NCBI RefSeq assembly: GCF_009913435.1
Contig: NZ_CP047895.1
Coordinates: 876,501 to 940,500 of the forward strand
DNA length: 64,000 nucleotides
Source of the DNA: Sphingomonas changnyeongensis
GTDB taxonomy: Bacteria; Pseudomonadota; Alphaproteobacteria; Sphingomonadales; Sphingomonadaceae
Direction: 5' to 3'
In this document: piece after piece, positions 1-8,919 of the stretch
Numbering within the stretch: the stretch's first letter is position 1
Layout: every line of letters begins with the position of its first letter
Notes under the pieces: generated by a model
The model's input: only the letters and a program-made list of their open reading frames with translations
The model's database searches: none
Told to the model about the DNA's origin: nothing
Made by a program: the position numbers and the translations under genes

Positions 1-61
1 TCGACGCGGCGAGGTAGGGCGCTCGATCCCGGGTCGGGATGACGATGCTGAGGAGCGGCAC
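1..61 (-). CDS. Family 2 glycosyltransferase, N-terminus only (runs off the left edge)
   Basis: About 20 codons are visible. From a GTG at 61 the minus strand reads PLLSIVIPTRDRAPYLAA, the classic N-terminal nucleotide-sugar binding strand of GT-A fold, family 2 glycosyltransferases (hSIVIPTxxR). A GGAG sits six bases before the GTG, and the frame is closed upstream by the TAG that ends the flippase gene, so no longer start is possible. It lies directly downstream of wzx in the same direction, which fits a repeat-unit glycosyltransferase of the polysaccharide locus. Substrate cannot be judged from this fragment. Confidence 0.7.
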   Translation of the reverse strand, partial: MPLLSIVIPTRDRAPYLAAS

Positions 62-85
62 GAAGGTCTCCGAAATATTGCCGGC

Positions 86-1663
86 CTAGAGGCCGAAGGC
101 CCGAACCCGCTGGCGCACCCGCACCAGCAGCGCGCGCCGCGGATGCGGCATGATCAGCAGCATTGTCAACGTGATCGCGAAGAAGCCAAAGCCAAGCTGC
201 AGAAAGGCCGCTGCGCGCCCGCCAATGGGTGGTAACAGCAGGCGGAGCGCAAGCGCGACACCGCCGCCGAGCAGGAGCGGCATCGCAACCGTCACCATCG
301 CCCACCGCAGGCGTTCCGCCGGCAGCAGGCGGGACAGAACCAGCCAGGACAGGATGAGCATCGAGGCAAGATTGAGCGCCGCGAGCACGCCCGCCGCACC
401 GGCGGCGCCCATGTCTTCTGCCGCCCACATCATGGCCGGCAGCATCGCCAGGATGAGGAGGGCGTTCAGCTTGTTCGTCAGCGATGTCCAGCCATGGGCG
501 AGCTGCAGCATGTAAGGGATGTTCGCGAGGGCGTTGAACAGGCTGGCCAGCATCAGCAGCGACAGCGTCGGCGCGGCTGCGCGCGCGACTACGGGCTGCC
601 CTGTCCAGGCCATCAGCGCGTGCTCGGGGAGCGCCAGCACCAGCAGCCCGACCGGAGCCACGGCCACCGCCATCCATTCGCTTGCGGCTCGGAATGCGTC
701 ACTCAGGTCGATTTGCCGACGTGCCGCGGCCAACGCGGTGAAACGTGGCAGAATGGCAGTGGTCAGCGGCTGGACAAGCTGGAGCAGGCCCGCCGCCGCC
801 GTCGCGGCCAGGCTGTAAAGACCGAAATCCGACAAAGACGCCATGCTGCCCACAACGATCTTGTCGGCCTGGGTCAGCAGGAAGGTGAGGAGGGCACTGA
901 GGAACATCCCGCCCGCAAAGCCGCGAACCGCCTTCAGTTCGGCCAGGTCCGGGCGGGCGGGGCCGGCACCCTGCGCGCGGAGGACCATCTTCACGCGGCG
1001 TCGCAGGATTGAAGCAGAGCCGATCGCTACCATCAGATTCCAGCCGAAGAACAGCAGGACGTTCGGCTCGATGAACCTGATAACGAGCAGCGCGCCGCCC
1101 CAGCGCAGCGTTTCAACGGTCACGAGCGCGCCGTTGAGCCAGACCTGATCCTCGATGCCCTGAATGGCCCCGCGATACACCTGTTCGATCCAGCGTATCG
1201 CCGCAAGCGCGCCCATGCAGACAACCGCATATTGCACGTCGCTTCGGGCCAGGCTCTGGGGCTGGAGCCACGTCCTTGTCAGCATGCCGGACATGAGCGC
1301 CACCGTGACCAGGGCGATTGCCGCGATTGCGATGCTCAGCAACTCGATCGATCGCAGCAGGTTGGCAGTGGACTGCCAGGATTTCGATCCAGCCCGCGCG
1401 CGCGACATTTCGAGATTGAGCGTTGGCGTCAGGCCGAAATCGAGCAGCATGGTCCAGGCCTGGACGACTGCGAACGCGCCGATCAGGCCATAGGCCTCGC
1501 TGCCCAGCAGCAGCAGGAAGAGCGGCAGGGACAGCAGCCCGACGAGAGTCGTCCAGGCACGGCCGAGATAGTTGGCGATGGCGTTGGCTTTCACCCGCGA
1601 CGGCAAGCCGTTCGGGCTGTCCGTCGCGGCGGCCTGAGCGGGTGGGGCCGCGCCGCTCCGCAT
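86..1663 (-). CDS. Wzx-like polysaccharide repeat-unit flippase
   Basis: 525 aa, almost entirely hydrophobic with about a dozen membrane segments. It begins with a short polar tail followed by a first segment around residues 30-55 preceded by RVKANAIANYLGRAW, the usual start of Wzx/PST-family lipid-linked oligosaccharide flippases (MOP superfamily). The predicted role is moving undecaprenyl-PP-linked repeat units across the inner membrane. The ATG lies one base after the stop of the Wzy polymerase, so the two are translationally close. Wzx with Wzy, Wza and Wzc in the same locus argues for a Wzx/Wzy-dependent pathway. The function is family-level inference; substrate is unknown. Confidence 0.8.
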   Translation of the reverse strand: MRSGAAPPAQAAATDSPNGLPSRVKANAIANYLGRAWTTLVGLLSLPLFLLLLGSEAYGLIGAFAVVQAWTMLLDFGLTPTLNLEMSRARAGSKSWQSTANLLRSIELLSIAIAAIALVTVALMSGMLTRTWLQPQSLARSDVQYAVVCMGALAAIRWIEQVYRGAIQGIEDQVWLNGALVTVETLRWGGALLVIRFIEPNVLLFFGWNLMVAIGSASILRRRVKMVLRAQGAGPARPDLAELKAVRGFAGGMFLSALLTFLLTQADKIVVGSMASLSDFGLYSLAATAAAGLLQLVQPLTTAILPRFTALAAARRQIDLSDAFRAASEWMAVAVAPVGLLVLALPEHALMAWTGQPVVARAAAPTLSLLMLASLFNALANIPYMLQLAHGWTSLTNKLNALLILAMLPAMMWAAEDMGAAGAAGVLAALNLASMLILSWLVLSRLLPAERLRWAMVTVAMPLLLGGGVALALRLLLPPIGGRAAAFLQLGFGFFAITLTMLLIMPHPRRALLVRVRQRVRAFGL

Positions 1664-1664
1664 T

Positions 1665-2996
1665 TCAAGCAGCGATCGAGGCGGCGGACGACGGATTGGG
1701 CGAGCCGCTCGGCCCGGCGCCGGTGCGCGCTGCGCTTGTGATCCGCAGTCCTGAGAGCAGAATGAAAAAGACGGACGCCTGCAGCGACAGCTTCACCGCC
1801 GGGATGATCCCGTCCCGGAAATGCGGGACGAAAATGGCAACGGCGATCAGATAGGCGCCGACCCGCGCCGGGATATAGCCCCGCTTCAGGAACTCGTCCC
1901 AGCCATTCTGGAAGTGCATGATCCGCTCGAACGCAAAGCCCATGATCAGATAGCAGATCGCGATTGCGCCAAATCCGCCCTGCAATACCACTTCTGCAAG
2001 AAAGCTTGTCGCACCGAGCGGCGCGACGCCCTTGAGCGCCAGGTTTCCCGCATAGACCATCTCGTCCTTCCCCTCCCAGACGAAGCGCGGGATGAAGCCG
2101 GTCAGAGAGTTGATGAAGCGCACTCCATATTCATAGCCAAGGGTCTGGGTCTGCAGGCGTTCGGTGATCCCGGGCAGCGAATGGCCGGCATAAAGACCTT
2201 CGGAGAAGAACAGGAAAATGCCCTGCCCCCAGCCAAGCTCGGCATCGGCGCGCACGGCCGAAACCACGACGAGCACGAACACCGCGATTGCGCCGGCGAT
2301 CACCCGCCACGACGTCGAACTGATCGCCGTTCGCCGTGATAGCAGAATGAAGGCGGGAGGTATGAATGCCGACACGATCTCAAGCCGCTTTGCCCGGATG
2401 GCAAGGATGACAAGCATGATCGCAAGGCAGGTGAGGATCAGCAGTTTGAACGGGATCCGGCCCACGCAAATGCCGAGAATGACTGCATAGGCGATCGTCA
2501 GGCCCATGAACTCGAGCGTCGCATAGACCACGGCATTGCCGGTCGATCCGGTGGCATCCAGCCCCTCAGTCGCATAGCCCGCGAGAAACTCCCGCGTGCC
2601 GAACAAATACACGCCGACAGCGATCAGGCCGATCAGGCCGGCAAAGCCGAAGCGCACGCGTTCGAACGTCAGCACGCCGCTATTGCCGAACCAGGACAGT
2701 TTCGGAGGGGGGATACGCCGTGCCACTGCGCGCCCGATCTGCAGTGCCATAAGCGCGAATGCGATGTGCTGGATCGAATAAAGAGCGAGTTCCTGATCCG
2801 CCGCGAATGGCGCCAAGAATGCCATGTGGTCGTAATTGAGGTCGAAATAACCAGCAACGGCGAGCGGCACGCCGTAATAGAAAATCGACAGGGTGGCGAG
2901 GTCAGCGGCATGCGGAAACCGATCGCGAAACAGGTTCACGACCGCCTGGCCGGTGACGAACAGCGTGATTGCGGTGCAGACAAGGAACACAAACAT
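1665..2996 (-). CDS. Wzy-like oligosaccharide repeat-unit polymerase
   Basis: 443 aa polytopic inner-membrane protein with about 11 hydrophobic segments and a larger periplasmic loop around residues 255-320. The loop contains GFIPRFVWEGKDE, resembling the P-R-x-x-W-x-x-K stretch common in O-antigen/capsule polymerases of the Wzy oligosaccharide-repeat-unit family. It would join repeat units delivered by the adjacent flippase. Start ATG at 2996 is the first residue of a hydrophobic segment; no clear Shine-Dalgarno is seen upstream. It is not homologous in layout to the Wzy_C protein at 16.4-17.8 kb, so the locus carries two polymerase/ligase-type proteins. Exact linkage formed is unknown. Confidence 0.7.
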   Translation of the reverse strand: MFVFLVCTAITLFVTGQAVVNLFRDRFPHAADLATLSIFYYGVPLAVAGYFDLNYDHMAFLAPFAADQELALYSIQHIAFALMALQIGRAVARRIPPPKLSWFGNSGVLTFERVRFGFAGLIGLIAVGVYLFGTREFLAGYATEGLDATGSTGNAVVYATLEFMGLTIAYAVILGICVGRIPFKLLILTCLAIMLVILAIRAKRLEIVSAFIPPAFILLSRRTAISSTSWRVIAGAIAVFVLVVVSAVRADAELGWGQGIFLFFSEGLYAGHSLPGITERLQTQTLGYEYGVRFINSLTGFIPRFVWEGKDEMVYAGNLALKGVAPLGATSFLAEVVLQGGFGAIAICYLIMGFAFERIMHFQNGWDEFLKRGYIPARVGAYLIAVAIFVPHFRDGIIPAVKLSLQASVFFILLSGLRITSAARTGAGPSGSPNPSSAASIAA

Positions 2997-3093
2997 AAGG
3001 GAGGGGCGCTTTCCTCACGCAGCCGACCATGCTGCGCCGTACCTGTCCGATCCACCGGGATCGGCCCTGCGCTACGTAAACCGTGTCTGGCGG

Positions 3094-4596
3094 TCAAGCA
3101 TGACCGATGAGATCGATCTGCGGCCAGCCTGTGCCGAATGCGTGTGCGCCCAGCTGCAGCGTCACCGATTGCCCCTGCCGCCTCGCTGCCGCGATCGGCT
3201 TGTCCGGCCGGTTGGGGGGTGTGTCGGACCGGCGTCCGCCGGCCGTCCAAACGGGTTCGGCCGCGATACCGTTCCCGGCGGCGGACACCAGCAACTGCGC
3301 CGCAGTCAATGTTCCCCCGCCGCCGCCTGCAAGCACCGTTGCCTGCCAGCGCGTCTGCGGGCCAAGCCACGGCATCGAGACGGCCAGGCCGTCCCTATTC
3401 GGCGATATCCGGGCCAGCCCGCTCAGGTTGCGGATGCAGATCGTCCAGTTTGCTGTTTCCGCAGCAATGATCGGATCGCCGCGCATGTCCTCAATGGTGC
3501 CGCCCTCGACACTGAGCGAGCCGCCGCCTGCGCCGATCCGGATCGCATCTTCGGGCATGCGCCGGAACACGCAGTTCGATACCAGAAACCGGCCGTTGCG
3601 CAGATGAAGGCCCTTGGGGGACGGGCTCTGATCATAAACGGCATTCGTCCGTTGGCCATCGAACACGCAGCCCTGGACCGACATCAGCAGATCGGTGCCA
3701 GCCCCCTGATTGACGGCATAACCCGGCGCGTTTCGAAAGGTGCATCCGGTGACCAGCACGTCGCTCGCGCTGGCGCGGCTGTAGATGTAGCCCGCGAAGG
3801 TATCGTACGGGATGTTGTTGGCAAATGTGCAGCCCGCAATGCTGACCGCATCGATTTCCCGCGCGCCATCGTTGAGCAGGATTGCCGCATATCTGGTGTA
3901 GAAGAACCCGGAGTTCGAGATCGTCACGTCCCGGCAACGGCTATCGAACCTTACTCCGTAGTTTGCCAGGTAAAGATTGAGGTTCGACAGCACCAGATTC
4001 TGGCTGTTCCGGATCAGAAAGGCGGTCAGGCACTGATCGATTTCGATATCGGAAATGATGCCATCGGCGGCCTCGATCTCAATGCCGAGACCGACTGCCG
4101 TCAGGAATAGGCCGCTGATCTGAAAGCCCGGAATGGCCGCGAAGATGAATCCCTGATCAGCCGCGCCGCCCAGCCCCATCAGACGTTCGATCCGCACGGG
4201 CAGCCCGCCGGGATCCTCGGTCCCCCGGTTGGCATCGCGGCGGCGTCCCATAACAAAGGTCGACCGTTGCGCGCCAGTGGCGTCGATATAGGTCGAAAGC
4301 CCTTCGCCGATCAGCGACTGACCCTTGCGCAGGAAAACTGTGCCGGTGATCCGGTAGCGGCCGGCCGGGACGATGATCGACGACAGAAGGTCCCACGACC
4401 ATTCAGCATCGGCGCGCGCGGCGCGGTTGAACGCCTCGGTGTCATCGGTGACACCGTCACCCTTGGCGCCGAAATCGCGAACATTGAAAGTTCGGGACGC
4501 CGGGTTCGCCGATGTTGATGTGGCCCTCGCGCTCGAAAGCGCTGGAAGCGCGGCGAGCGCGAGGGCCGTGCGGCGGGGAATCTGCGCCCCAGCCAT
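3094..4596 (-). CDS. Exported right-handed beta-helix protein (pectate lyase 3 / GH28-like fold)
   Basis: 500 aa. The N-terminus has PRRTALALAALPAL, a signal peptide with a twin arginine though not a full Tat consensus. Residues about 34-55 carry DFGAKGDGVTDDT, the hallmark start of Pectate_lyase_3 / polygalacturonase-like beta-helix domains, followed by many short repeats rich in N, G and V (for example GCTFANN, GCTFRNA, NCVFRR), as in a parallel beta helix up to about residue 400. The C-terminal 100 residues look like a separate beta-rich region. Inside a polysaccharide cluster such proteins usually act as a lyase, hydrolase or tailspike-like binding protein on the polymer. Catalytic residues cannot be assigned, so substrate and activity are open. 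Confidence 0.65.
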   Translation of the reverse strand: MAGAQIPRRTALALAALPALSSARATSTSANPASRTFNVRDFGAKGDGVTDDTEAFNRAARADAEWSWDLLSSIIVPAGRYRITGTVFLRKGQSLIGEGLSTYIDATGAQRSTFVMGRRRDANRGTEDPGGLPVRIERLMGLGGAADQGFIFAAIPGFQISGLFLTAVGLGIEIEAADGIISDIEIDQCLTAFLIRNSQNLVLSNLNLYLANYGVRFDSRCRDVTISNSGFFYTRYAAILLNDGAREIDAVSIAGCTFANNIPYDTFAGYIYSRASASDVLVTGCTFRNAPGYAVNQGAGTDLLMSVQGCVFDGQRTNAVYDQSPSPKGLHLRNGRFLVSNCVFRRMPEDAIRIGAGGGSLSVEGGTIEDMRGDPIIAAETANWTICIRNLSGLARISPNRDGLAVSMPWLGPQTRWQATVLAGGGGGTLTAAQLLVSAAGNGIAAEPVWTAGGRRSDTPPNRPDKPIAAARRQGQSVTLQLGAHAFGTGWPQIDLIGHA

Positions 4597-4599
4597 TGT

Positions 4600-5379
4600 T
4601 TATCCGGCGCGCTTCAGAAAGCCGTCGGGGGCGACGGTGATCATCAGCTTGTTTTCGACGCTGCGGTCGATCGTGAACTCGGGATTGTGCTTCAGATACT
4701 CCCAGACGGCCGTTTTCGGGTTGTCGCCCTTGCCCCAGGGGCGGTCGGGGAACATGTCGTCGCTCATGTCCTCGATCACAGTGTCGAAGACGATGCAGTA
4801 GCTGCCCGGCGAAACGAGCGGTGCATAGGCTTCGAGTTCACGTAGAACATGTTCATGGGTGTGGTTGGAATCGAGGATCACAAGAACCCGCGCGTCGCCT
4901 GGAACCTGCTGTTTCACGCGCTCCACCGTATCGGGGGCGATGCTTGAACCCTCGATCAGTGTGATGTTGCCGGACAGCGGATGGGCTTCGATCGCGGCGC
5001 GATTGTGCGCGCGGATGTCGATATCGATCCCGATAACCTTGCGCTTGGACGCCACGGAGATCGTTTCCTCTCCCTTTTCTGCGGCCTCATAGAGGTCGAG
5101 CAGGCGAAGGAGTGACGCGCTCAGTATCAGCGAACCGCCATGCGCAATGCCGGCCTCGACGATCACGGTGGGGCGCACTGCGAAGATGATCTCCTGCAGG
5201 GCCATGACGTCCTGTGGATACTGGATGATCGGACGGCCGAGCCACTGGAAGTGATACGAATACTTCCCTTTGTTGGCTATATTCATCCAATGTGTGGTCG
5301 CGTCCCTCAGCTCCTGGTTGGCCCCCTGAAGTTCGATCTCCTTTGCGCACTCGACCAGAAACTGCTCATTCGGTGACAT
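4600..5379 (-). CDS. CmcI-family (cephalosporin hydroxylase / rhamnosyl O-methyltransferase-like) methyltransferase
   Basis: 259 aa, matching CmcI-family SAM-dependent enzymes in length and layout. The SAM-binding loop is EAGIAHGGS near residue 80, followed by GIDIDIRAHN as the acidic motif near 130, and VLILDSNHTHEHV with the conserved Asp/His cluster near 190. Family members act as sugar O-methyltransferases despite the 'cephalosporin hydroxylase' label. A GAGGAAAAC ribosome site precedes ATG 5379. It sits between the amino-sugar genes and the beta-helix gene, so O-methylation of the repeat unit is the reasonable inference. Confidence 0.75.
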   Translation of the reverse strand: MSPNEQFLVECAKEIELQGANQELRDATTHWMNIANKGKYSYHFQWLGRPIIQYPQDVMALQEIIFAVRPTVIVEAGIAHGGSLILSASLLRLLDLYEAAEKGEETISVASKRKVIGIDIDIRAHNRAAIEAHPLSGNITLIEGSSIAPDTVERVKQQVPGDARVLVILDSNHTHEHVLRELEAYAPLVSPGSYCIVFDTVIEDMSDDMFPDRPWGKGDNPKTAVWEYLKHNPEFTIDRSVENKLMITVAPDGFLKRAG

Positions 5380-5403
5380 GTGTTTTCCTCGCTAAAGCCC
5401 TGA

Positions 5404-6045
5404 CTATTTCGAGATTGGGCGCGCCGGGCACCCGACGACTGTGGCCCCGGGTGCAACATTGCTGACGACGACAGCACCTGCACCGATTGTCGCGCCTCGG
5501 CCGATTGAGACACGCGGCATAATGATCGCACCTGTTCCAACGAACACGTCTTCGCCTATCGAAATCTCGCCGGCGGTGACGGCACCGGGCCCGATATGGC
5601 TGCCATCGCCGACGGAGCTGTCATGGTCAACCTGCGCGCCGGTATTGATGATCACGCTGGAGCCAAGGCGAACGCCGGCTGCGACGATTGCACCGGCCAG
5701 GATCTGGCAGCCATCGCCAACGTGGCTGTTGCTGGCAATCACCGCGGTGCCGTGAATCAGCGTGGGTGTTGCGACGCCCCTGGCGTTCAGCCAGCCCGCC
5801 AGGCGTCGCCGTTCCGCGCCGTGCCCACCCCCTATCGCGACCGCGGCCACCAGCGGCGCATCGCCGCGGGAAGCCAGCCAATGTTCGACATCGCCCTCGT
5901 GGCGCAGCAGGGGTGCCTGATCAAAGGGCGACCGATCGAGTGCGCGGTCAACGACAGCGGCAATCCGATAGCGGTCTCCGATCAGTTCATGCAGAACCCG
6001 CGCCTGTCCCGTCCCGCCCCAGAGCAGGATTTCGGGGATCGTCAC
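5404..6045 (-). CDS. NeuD/PglD-family sugar N-acyltransferase
   Basis: 213 aa. Residues 1-80 form a small Rossmann-like domain starting ILLWGGTGQARVL, as in PglD and NeuD. The rest is a left-handed beta helix of hexapeptide repeats (VGDGSHIGPGAV, IGRGATIGAGAV). The VDHDS near residue 137 places a His where PglD has its catalytic base. Such enzymes transfer acetyl (or another acyl) from acyl-CoA to the amino group of UDP- or CDP-4-amino-4,6-dideoxysugars. Start is GTG 6045, overlapping the aminotransferase stop as GTGA, so translation is probably coupled and the acceptor is probably the aminotransferase product. Confidence 0.8.
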   Translation of the reverse strand: MTIPEILLWGGTGQARVLHELIGDRYRIAAVVDRALDRSPFDQAPLLRHEGDVEHWLASRGDAPLVAAVAIGGGHGAERRRLAGWLNARGVATPTLIHGTAVIASNSHVGDGCQILAGAIVAAGVRLGSSVIINTGAQVDHDSSVGDGSHIGPGAVTAGEISIGEDVFVGTGAIIMPRVSIGRGATIGAGAVVVSNVAPGATVVGCPARPISK

Positions 6046-7142
6046 AATGCGTTCCTGACAACATCACAGACACGCTGAATGTCATCCTCGCTGATTTCGT
6101 GATAGCTGGGCAGGTTGACCGCACGTTCGTAAAGCCCATAGCTGACGGGGTTTTCTTGCCGCCGCTCTTCAAACGCCGGCAGCATGCTCAGCGGCCAGAA
6201 AAAGACGCGTCCGTCAATGTTGTTCTCGGCAAAGCGGTCAAGCAGTCGTGCGCGATCGAAACGGATCGCCGCATCGACGACAATAGTCGGCATCCAGTAG
6301 CCGTTCGAACAATTCTGCGGTTCCGGGTTCATCCTGAGCGGAAGGCCGGCAAGCCGACTACGGTACTGGTCGAAGATCCAGCGCTTGCGTGCAACCAGCT
6401 CTTCGATCCGCTCGATCTGGGCGCAGCCGATCGCCGCTGCGATGTTCGACATCTTGTACTTGAAGCCCACCTCGTCGGCCCAGAATTGGCGCCGCTGGCT
6501 TCGTGCGCGACCATGGTTGCTGAGTGTGAGCACATGTTCGTAGAGCTCGGCATCGTTGGTCACGAACATGCCGCCTTCGCCAGTCGTCATGGTCTTCGTT
6601 CCGTGGAACGAGAAGGTGCCGAACCGCCCGATCGACCCTGCCCGCCGCCCGTGCCAAACGGAGCCCAGGGCTTCCGCCGCGTCCTCGATGATCACGAGCC
6701 CGTGACGATCCGCAATCGCCGATAGCGCGTCGAGCGCCGCGAGGTTGCCATACAAATGGACGGCAATGATCGCTTTTGTGCGCGGCGTTATGGCTGCCTC
6801 GACCCGGTCCGGGTCGATGCACCAGCTGTCTTCAAGCACATCGACGAAAACCGGCTTGGCCCCGACATGAACGATGGGCGCTGCAGAGGCGATCCAGTTG
6901 ATGTCTCCAAGAATGACTTCATCGCCCTCGCCGATGCCAAGCGCGGCTAGTCCCATATGCAAGGCGCCGGTGCAGCTGGATGTGGCGATGGCATGGGCGA
7001 CGCCAAGATGCGCGGCAAAGTCGCGCTCAAGCCGGTGAAGATAGTTGTAGCAGTCCGGGCCCCACCCGTTGCGTGCCGCATCAGTCGCATAAGCGACTTC
7101 GAGGTCGGTGATCGACGGCTTCGTGTAATGAATTCGGTTCAC
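6042..7142 (-). CDS. DegT/DnrJ/EryC1/StrS sugar aminotransferase (perosamine synthetase-like)
   Basis: 366 aa PLP enzyme of the sugar aminotransferase family. It has the substrate-side SSCTGALHMGL motif near residue 55, IEDAAEALG near 152 and the PLP lysine in SFHGTKTMTTGEGG (Lys183). Because the lysine is present it is an aminotransferase, not an RfbH-type 3-dehydratase, in which His replaces Lys. Expected reaction: transfer of an amino group from glutamate to C-4 of the 4-keto-6-deoxysugar made upstream. Start is GTG 7142, forming GTGA with the methyltransferase stop. The first residues (YTKPSITDLE) match the perosamine synthetase-type N-terminus. C-4 rather than C-3 specificity is inference. 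Confidence 0.82.
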   Translation of the reverse strand: MNRIHYTKPSITDLEVAYATDAARNGWGPDCYNYLHRLERDFAAHLGVAHAIATSSCTGALHMGLAALGIGEGDEVILGDINWIASAAPIVHVGAKPVFVDVLEDSWCIDPDRVEAAITPRTKAIIAVHLYGNLAALDALSAIADRHGLVIIEDAAEALGSVWHGRRAGSIGRFGTFSFHGTKTMTTGEGGMFVTNDAELYEHVLTLSNHGRARSQRRQFWADEVGFKYKMSNIAAAIGCAQIERIEELVARKRWIFDQYRSRLAGLPLRMNPEPQNCSNGYWMPTIVVDAAIRFDRARLLDRFAENNIDGRVFFWPLSMLPAFEERRQENPVSYGLYERAVNLPSYHEISEDDIQRVCDVVRNAL

Positions 7143-8362
7143 AACACCTCCAGAGCCGGAACAGCGCGCACGAACTTAGCGCCCCATGTGCGCGCATATG
7201 AAAGCTGGGCGACAACCTCGTCCATCAGGTTCCAGGGAAGGATCAGCACCGTGTCGGGCTTGTCGGCCTGCAGATGATCCTCGCCGACGATCGGGATGCG
7301 GCTGCCAGGCATGAAATTGCCTGCCTTGGCCGGGTTGCGGTCGACCACATAGGGAAGAAGGTCGGGCCGAATGCCGGCAAAGTTCAGCAGGGTATTGCCC
7401 TTGGCGGCCGCGCCATAGGCGGCCACTTTGCGGCCGGCGCGCCGCTGTTCGATCAGAAAGGCCGTCAGGTCGTGCTTCACCTTCTCGGCGCGCGCCTGGA
7501 AGCTGGCATAATAGTCGACTGAACGCATCCCGGCTGCGTCCTCGTGCGCGAGCAGCGCCGCCACGCGCGGCGAGATTTCGTGCGGCCCGTCAGCGCGCTG
7601 CGCGAACACCCGCAGGCTGCCGCCATGGGTCGGCAGTTCTTCCACATCGAACACCTGCAGCCCGTTTGCCGCGAAGATGCGCTCGACCGCAGTCAGCGAA
7701 AGATAGGAATAATGTTCGTGATAGGCGGTATCGAACTGGGTCTCCGCGATCATGCGCAGCAGATGCGGAAACTCGAAGGTCGCGACCCCCGTTGGCTTGA
7801 GCAACGCGGCGAAGCCGCCGACAAAGTCGTTGATGTCGGGAACGTGCGCGAGCACGTTGTTCGCGGCCATCAGATCGGCAGATCGGCCGGCAGCGGCAAG
7901 CTCCTGGCCGAGTGCGACACCGAAAAAGCGCTCGACGATGTCGATGCCTTTGTCACGCGCTGCCTGGGCGGTGCTGGCAGTCGGCTCGATCCCATAATTG
8001 GGAATGCCGGCAGCGGCGACAAACTGCAGCAGATAGCCGTCATTCGCCGCAACCTCGACGACCATGCTGTCGCCATCCAGCCCGAAGCGCGCGCGCATCG
8101 CGGCGACATAGGCTTCACTATGCTTCAGCCATGACGAGGAATAGGAGCTGAAATAGGCATAGTCCTCGGTGAACAGCTCGTCGCTGGCGGCATAGTCTTC
8201 GGTCTGTACCAGCCAGCAATTCTCACACACCATCAGCCGCAGCGGAAACCAGACCTCAGCGGCGTTGAGCTTGGCCGCCTGGAGATAGGCATTTGAGGGC
8301 GGCGCTGCGCCCAGGTCGAGAACCGGCGTGCGCAGCGGCGTCTGGCAATGACGACAGTTCAA
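7139..8362 (-). CDS. NDP-4-keto-sugar C-methyltransferase (NovU/TylC3-type)
   Basis: 407 aa from a TTG at 8362 that overlaps the upstream stop as TTGA. A longer frame exists to 8515, but it would overlap the epimerase gene by about 150 bases and adds no family-like sequence. The N-terminus has two CxxC pairs (CRHC at residues 3-6 and CENC near 40), the zinc-binding domain of this family. A SAM Rossmann fold follows (VVEVAANDGYLL) and then the C-terminal Methyltransf_14 domain (GAAAKGNTLLN). Relatives add a methyl to C-3 or C-5 of 4-keto-6-deoxysugars, giving branched sugars. With RfbF/RfbG next door the donor is probably CDP-4-keto-6-deoxyglucose. Confidence 0.85.
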   Translation of the reverse strand: MNCRHCQTPLRTPVLDLGAAPPSNAYLQAAKLNAAEVWFPLRLMVCENCWLVQTEDYAASDELFTEDYAYFSSYSSSWLKHSEAYVAAMRARFGLDGDSMVVEVAANDGYLLQFVAAAGIPNYGIEPTASTAQAARDKGIDIVERFFGVALGQELAAAGRSADLMAANNVLAHVPDINDFVGGFAALLKPTGVATFEFPHLLRMIAETQFDTAYHEHYSYLSLTAVERIFAANGLQVFDVEELPTHGGSLRVFAQRADGPHEISPRVAALLAHEDAAGMRSVDYYASFQARAEKVKHDLTAFLIEQRRAGRKVAAYGAAAKGNTLLNFAGIRPDLLPYVVDRNPAKAGNFMPGSRIPIVGEDHLQADKPDTVLILPWNLMDEVVAQLSYARTWGAKFVRAVPALEVL

Positions 8363-8919
8363 AATCGGACTCCCAGATAGTTGGCGGGCAGGGACGGCAG
8401 GTTCCGGTCCCTTTCGGACAGATCGGCGATCGGCACTGGCCAGCGAATGCCGATCCGGGGATCGAGCGGCTGAACGCCGGCGTCGGCCGCCGGAACGTAC
8501 GGGGCCGAGTGACAATAGACCAGCAGCACATCGTCGGTCAGCGCCTGGAAACCATGGGCGCAGCCGGGCGGCAGCAGCAGGGCGCGCCCGTTTTCGGCCG
8601 ACAGTGTTTCGGCATGCCAGCCAAGCAGCGTGGGCGAGCCGTGTCGCAGATCGACCGCCACGTCCATCACGGCCCCGCGAATGCAGGTGACGAGCTTGCT
8701 CTCCGCATGGGGCGGTATCTGGTAATGCATGCCCCGCAGGCTGCCACGGCGCGACGTCCAGCTTTCGTTTATCTGGACGACGGGTCCCGGCCAGCCGGCC
8801 TCCGCCAGCGTCTCGGCGCAGAACAGCCGGCCGAAATGGCCCCGCTCATCTCTGAACAGTTGGCGGTCGATGGTCTTCACGCCAGCGATGGGCGTATCCC
8901 CGATCGTCAGCCGCCGCAT
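8359..8919 (-). CDS. RmlC-like (dTDP-4-dehydrorhamnose 3,5-epimerase family) sugar epimerase
   Basis: 186 aa from ATG 8919, overlapping the end of the dehydratase gene by 13 bases; an upstream ATG at 8955 would overlap it further and adds non-family residues. RmlC landmarks are present: FRDERGHFGRLF, then RGMHYQIPP with the catalytic His, KLVTCIRGAVMDVAVDLR, LLPPGCAHGFQ, and VYCHSAPYVP with the active-site Tyr. In CDP- and TDP-branched-sugar clusters such proteins serve as C-5 (or C-3/C-5) epimerases acting after C-methylation, as EvaD and NovW do. No rmlA, rmlB or rmlD lies nearby, so a dTDP-rhamnose role is unlikely here. Confidence 0.82.
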   Translation of the reverse strand: MRRLTIGDTPIAGVKTIDRQLFRDERGHFGRLFCAETLAEAGWPGPVVQINESWTSRRGSLRGMHYQIPPHAESKLVTCIRGAVMDVAVDLRHGSPTLLGWHAETLSAENGRALLLPPGCAHGFQALTDDVLLVYCHSAPYVPAADAGVQPLDPRIGIRWPVPIADLSERDRNLPSLPANYLGVRF

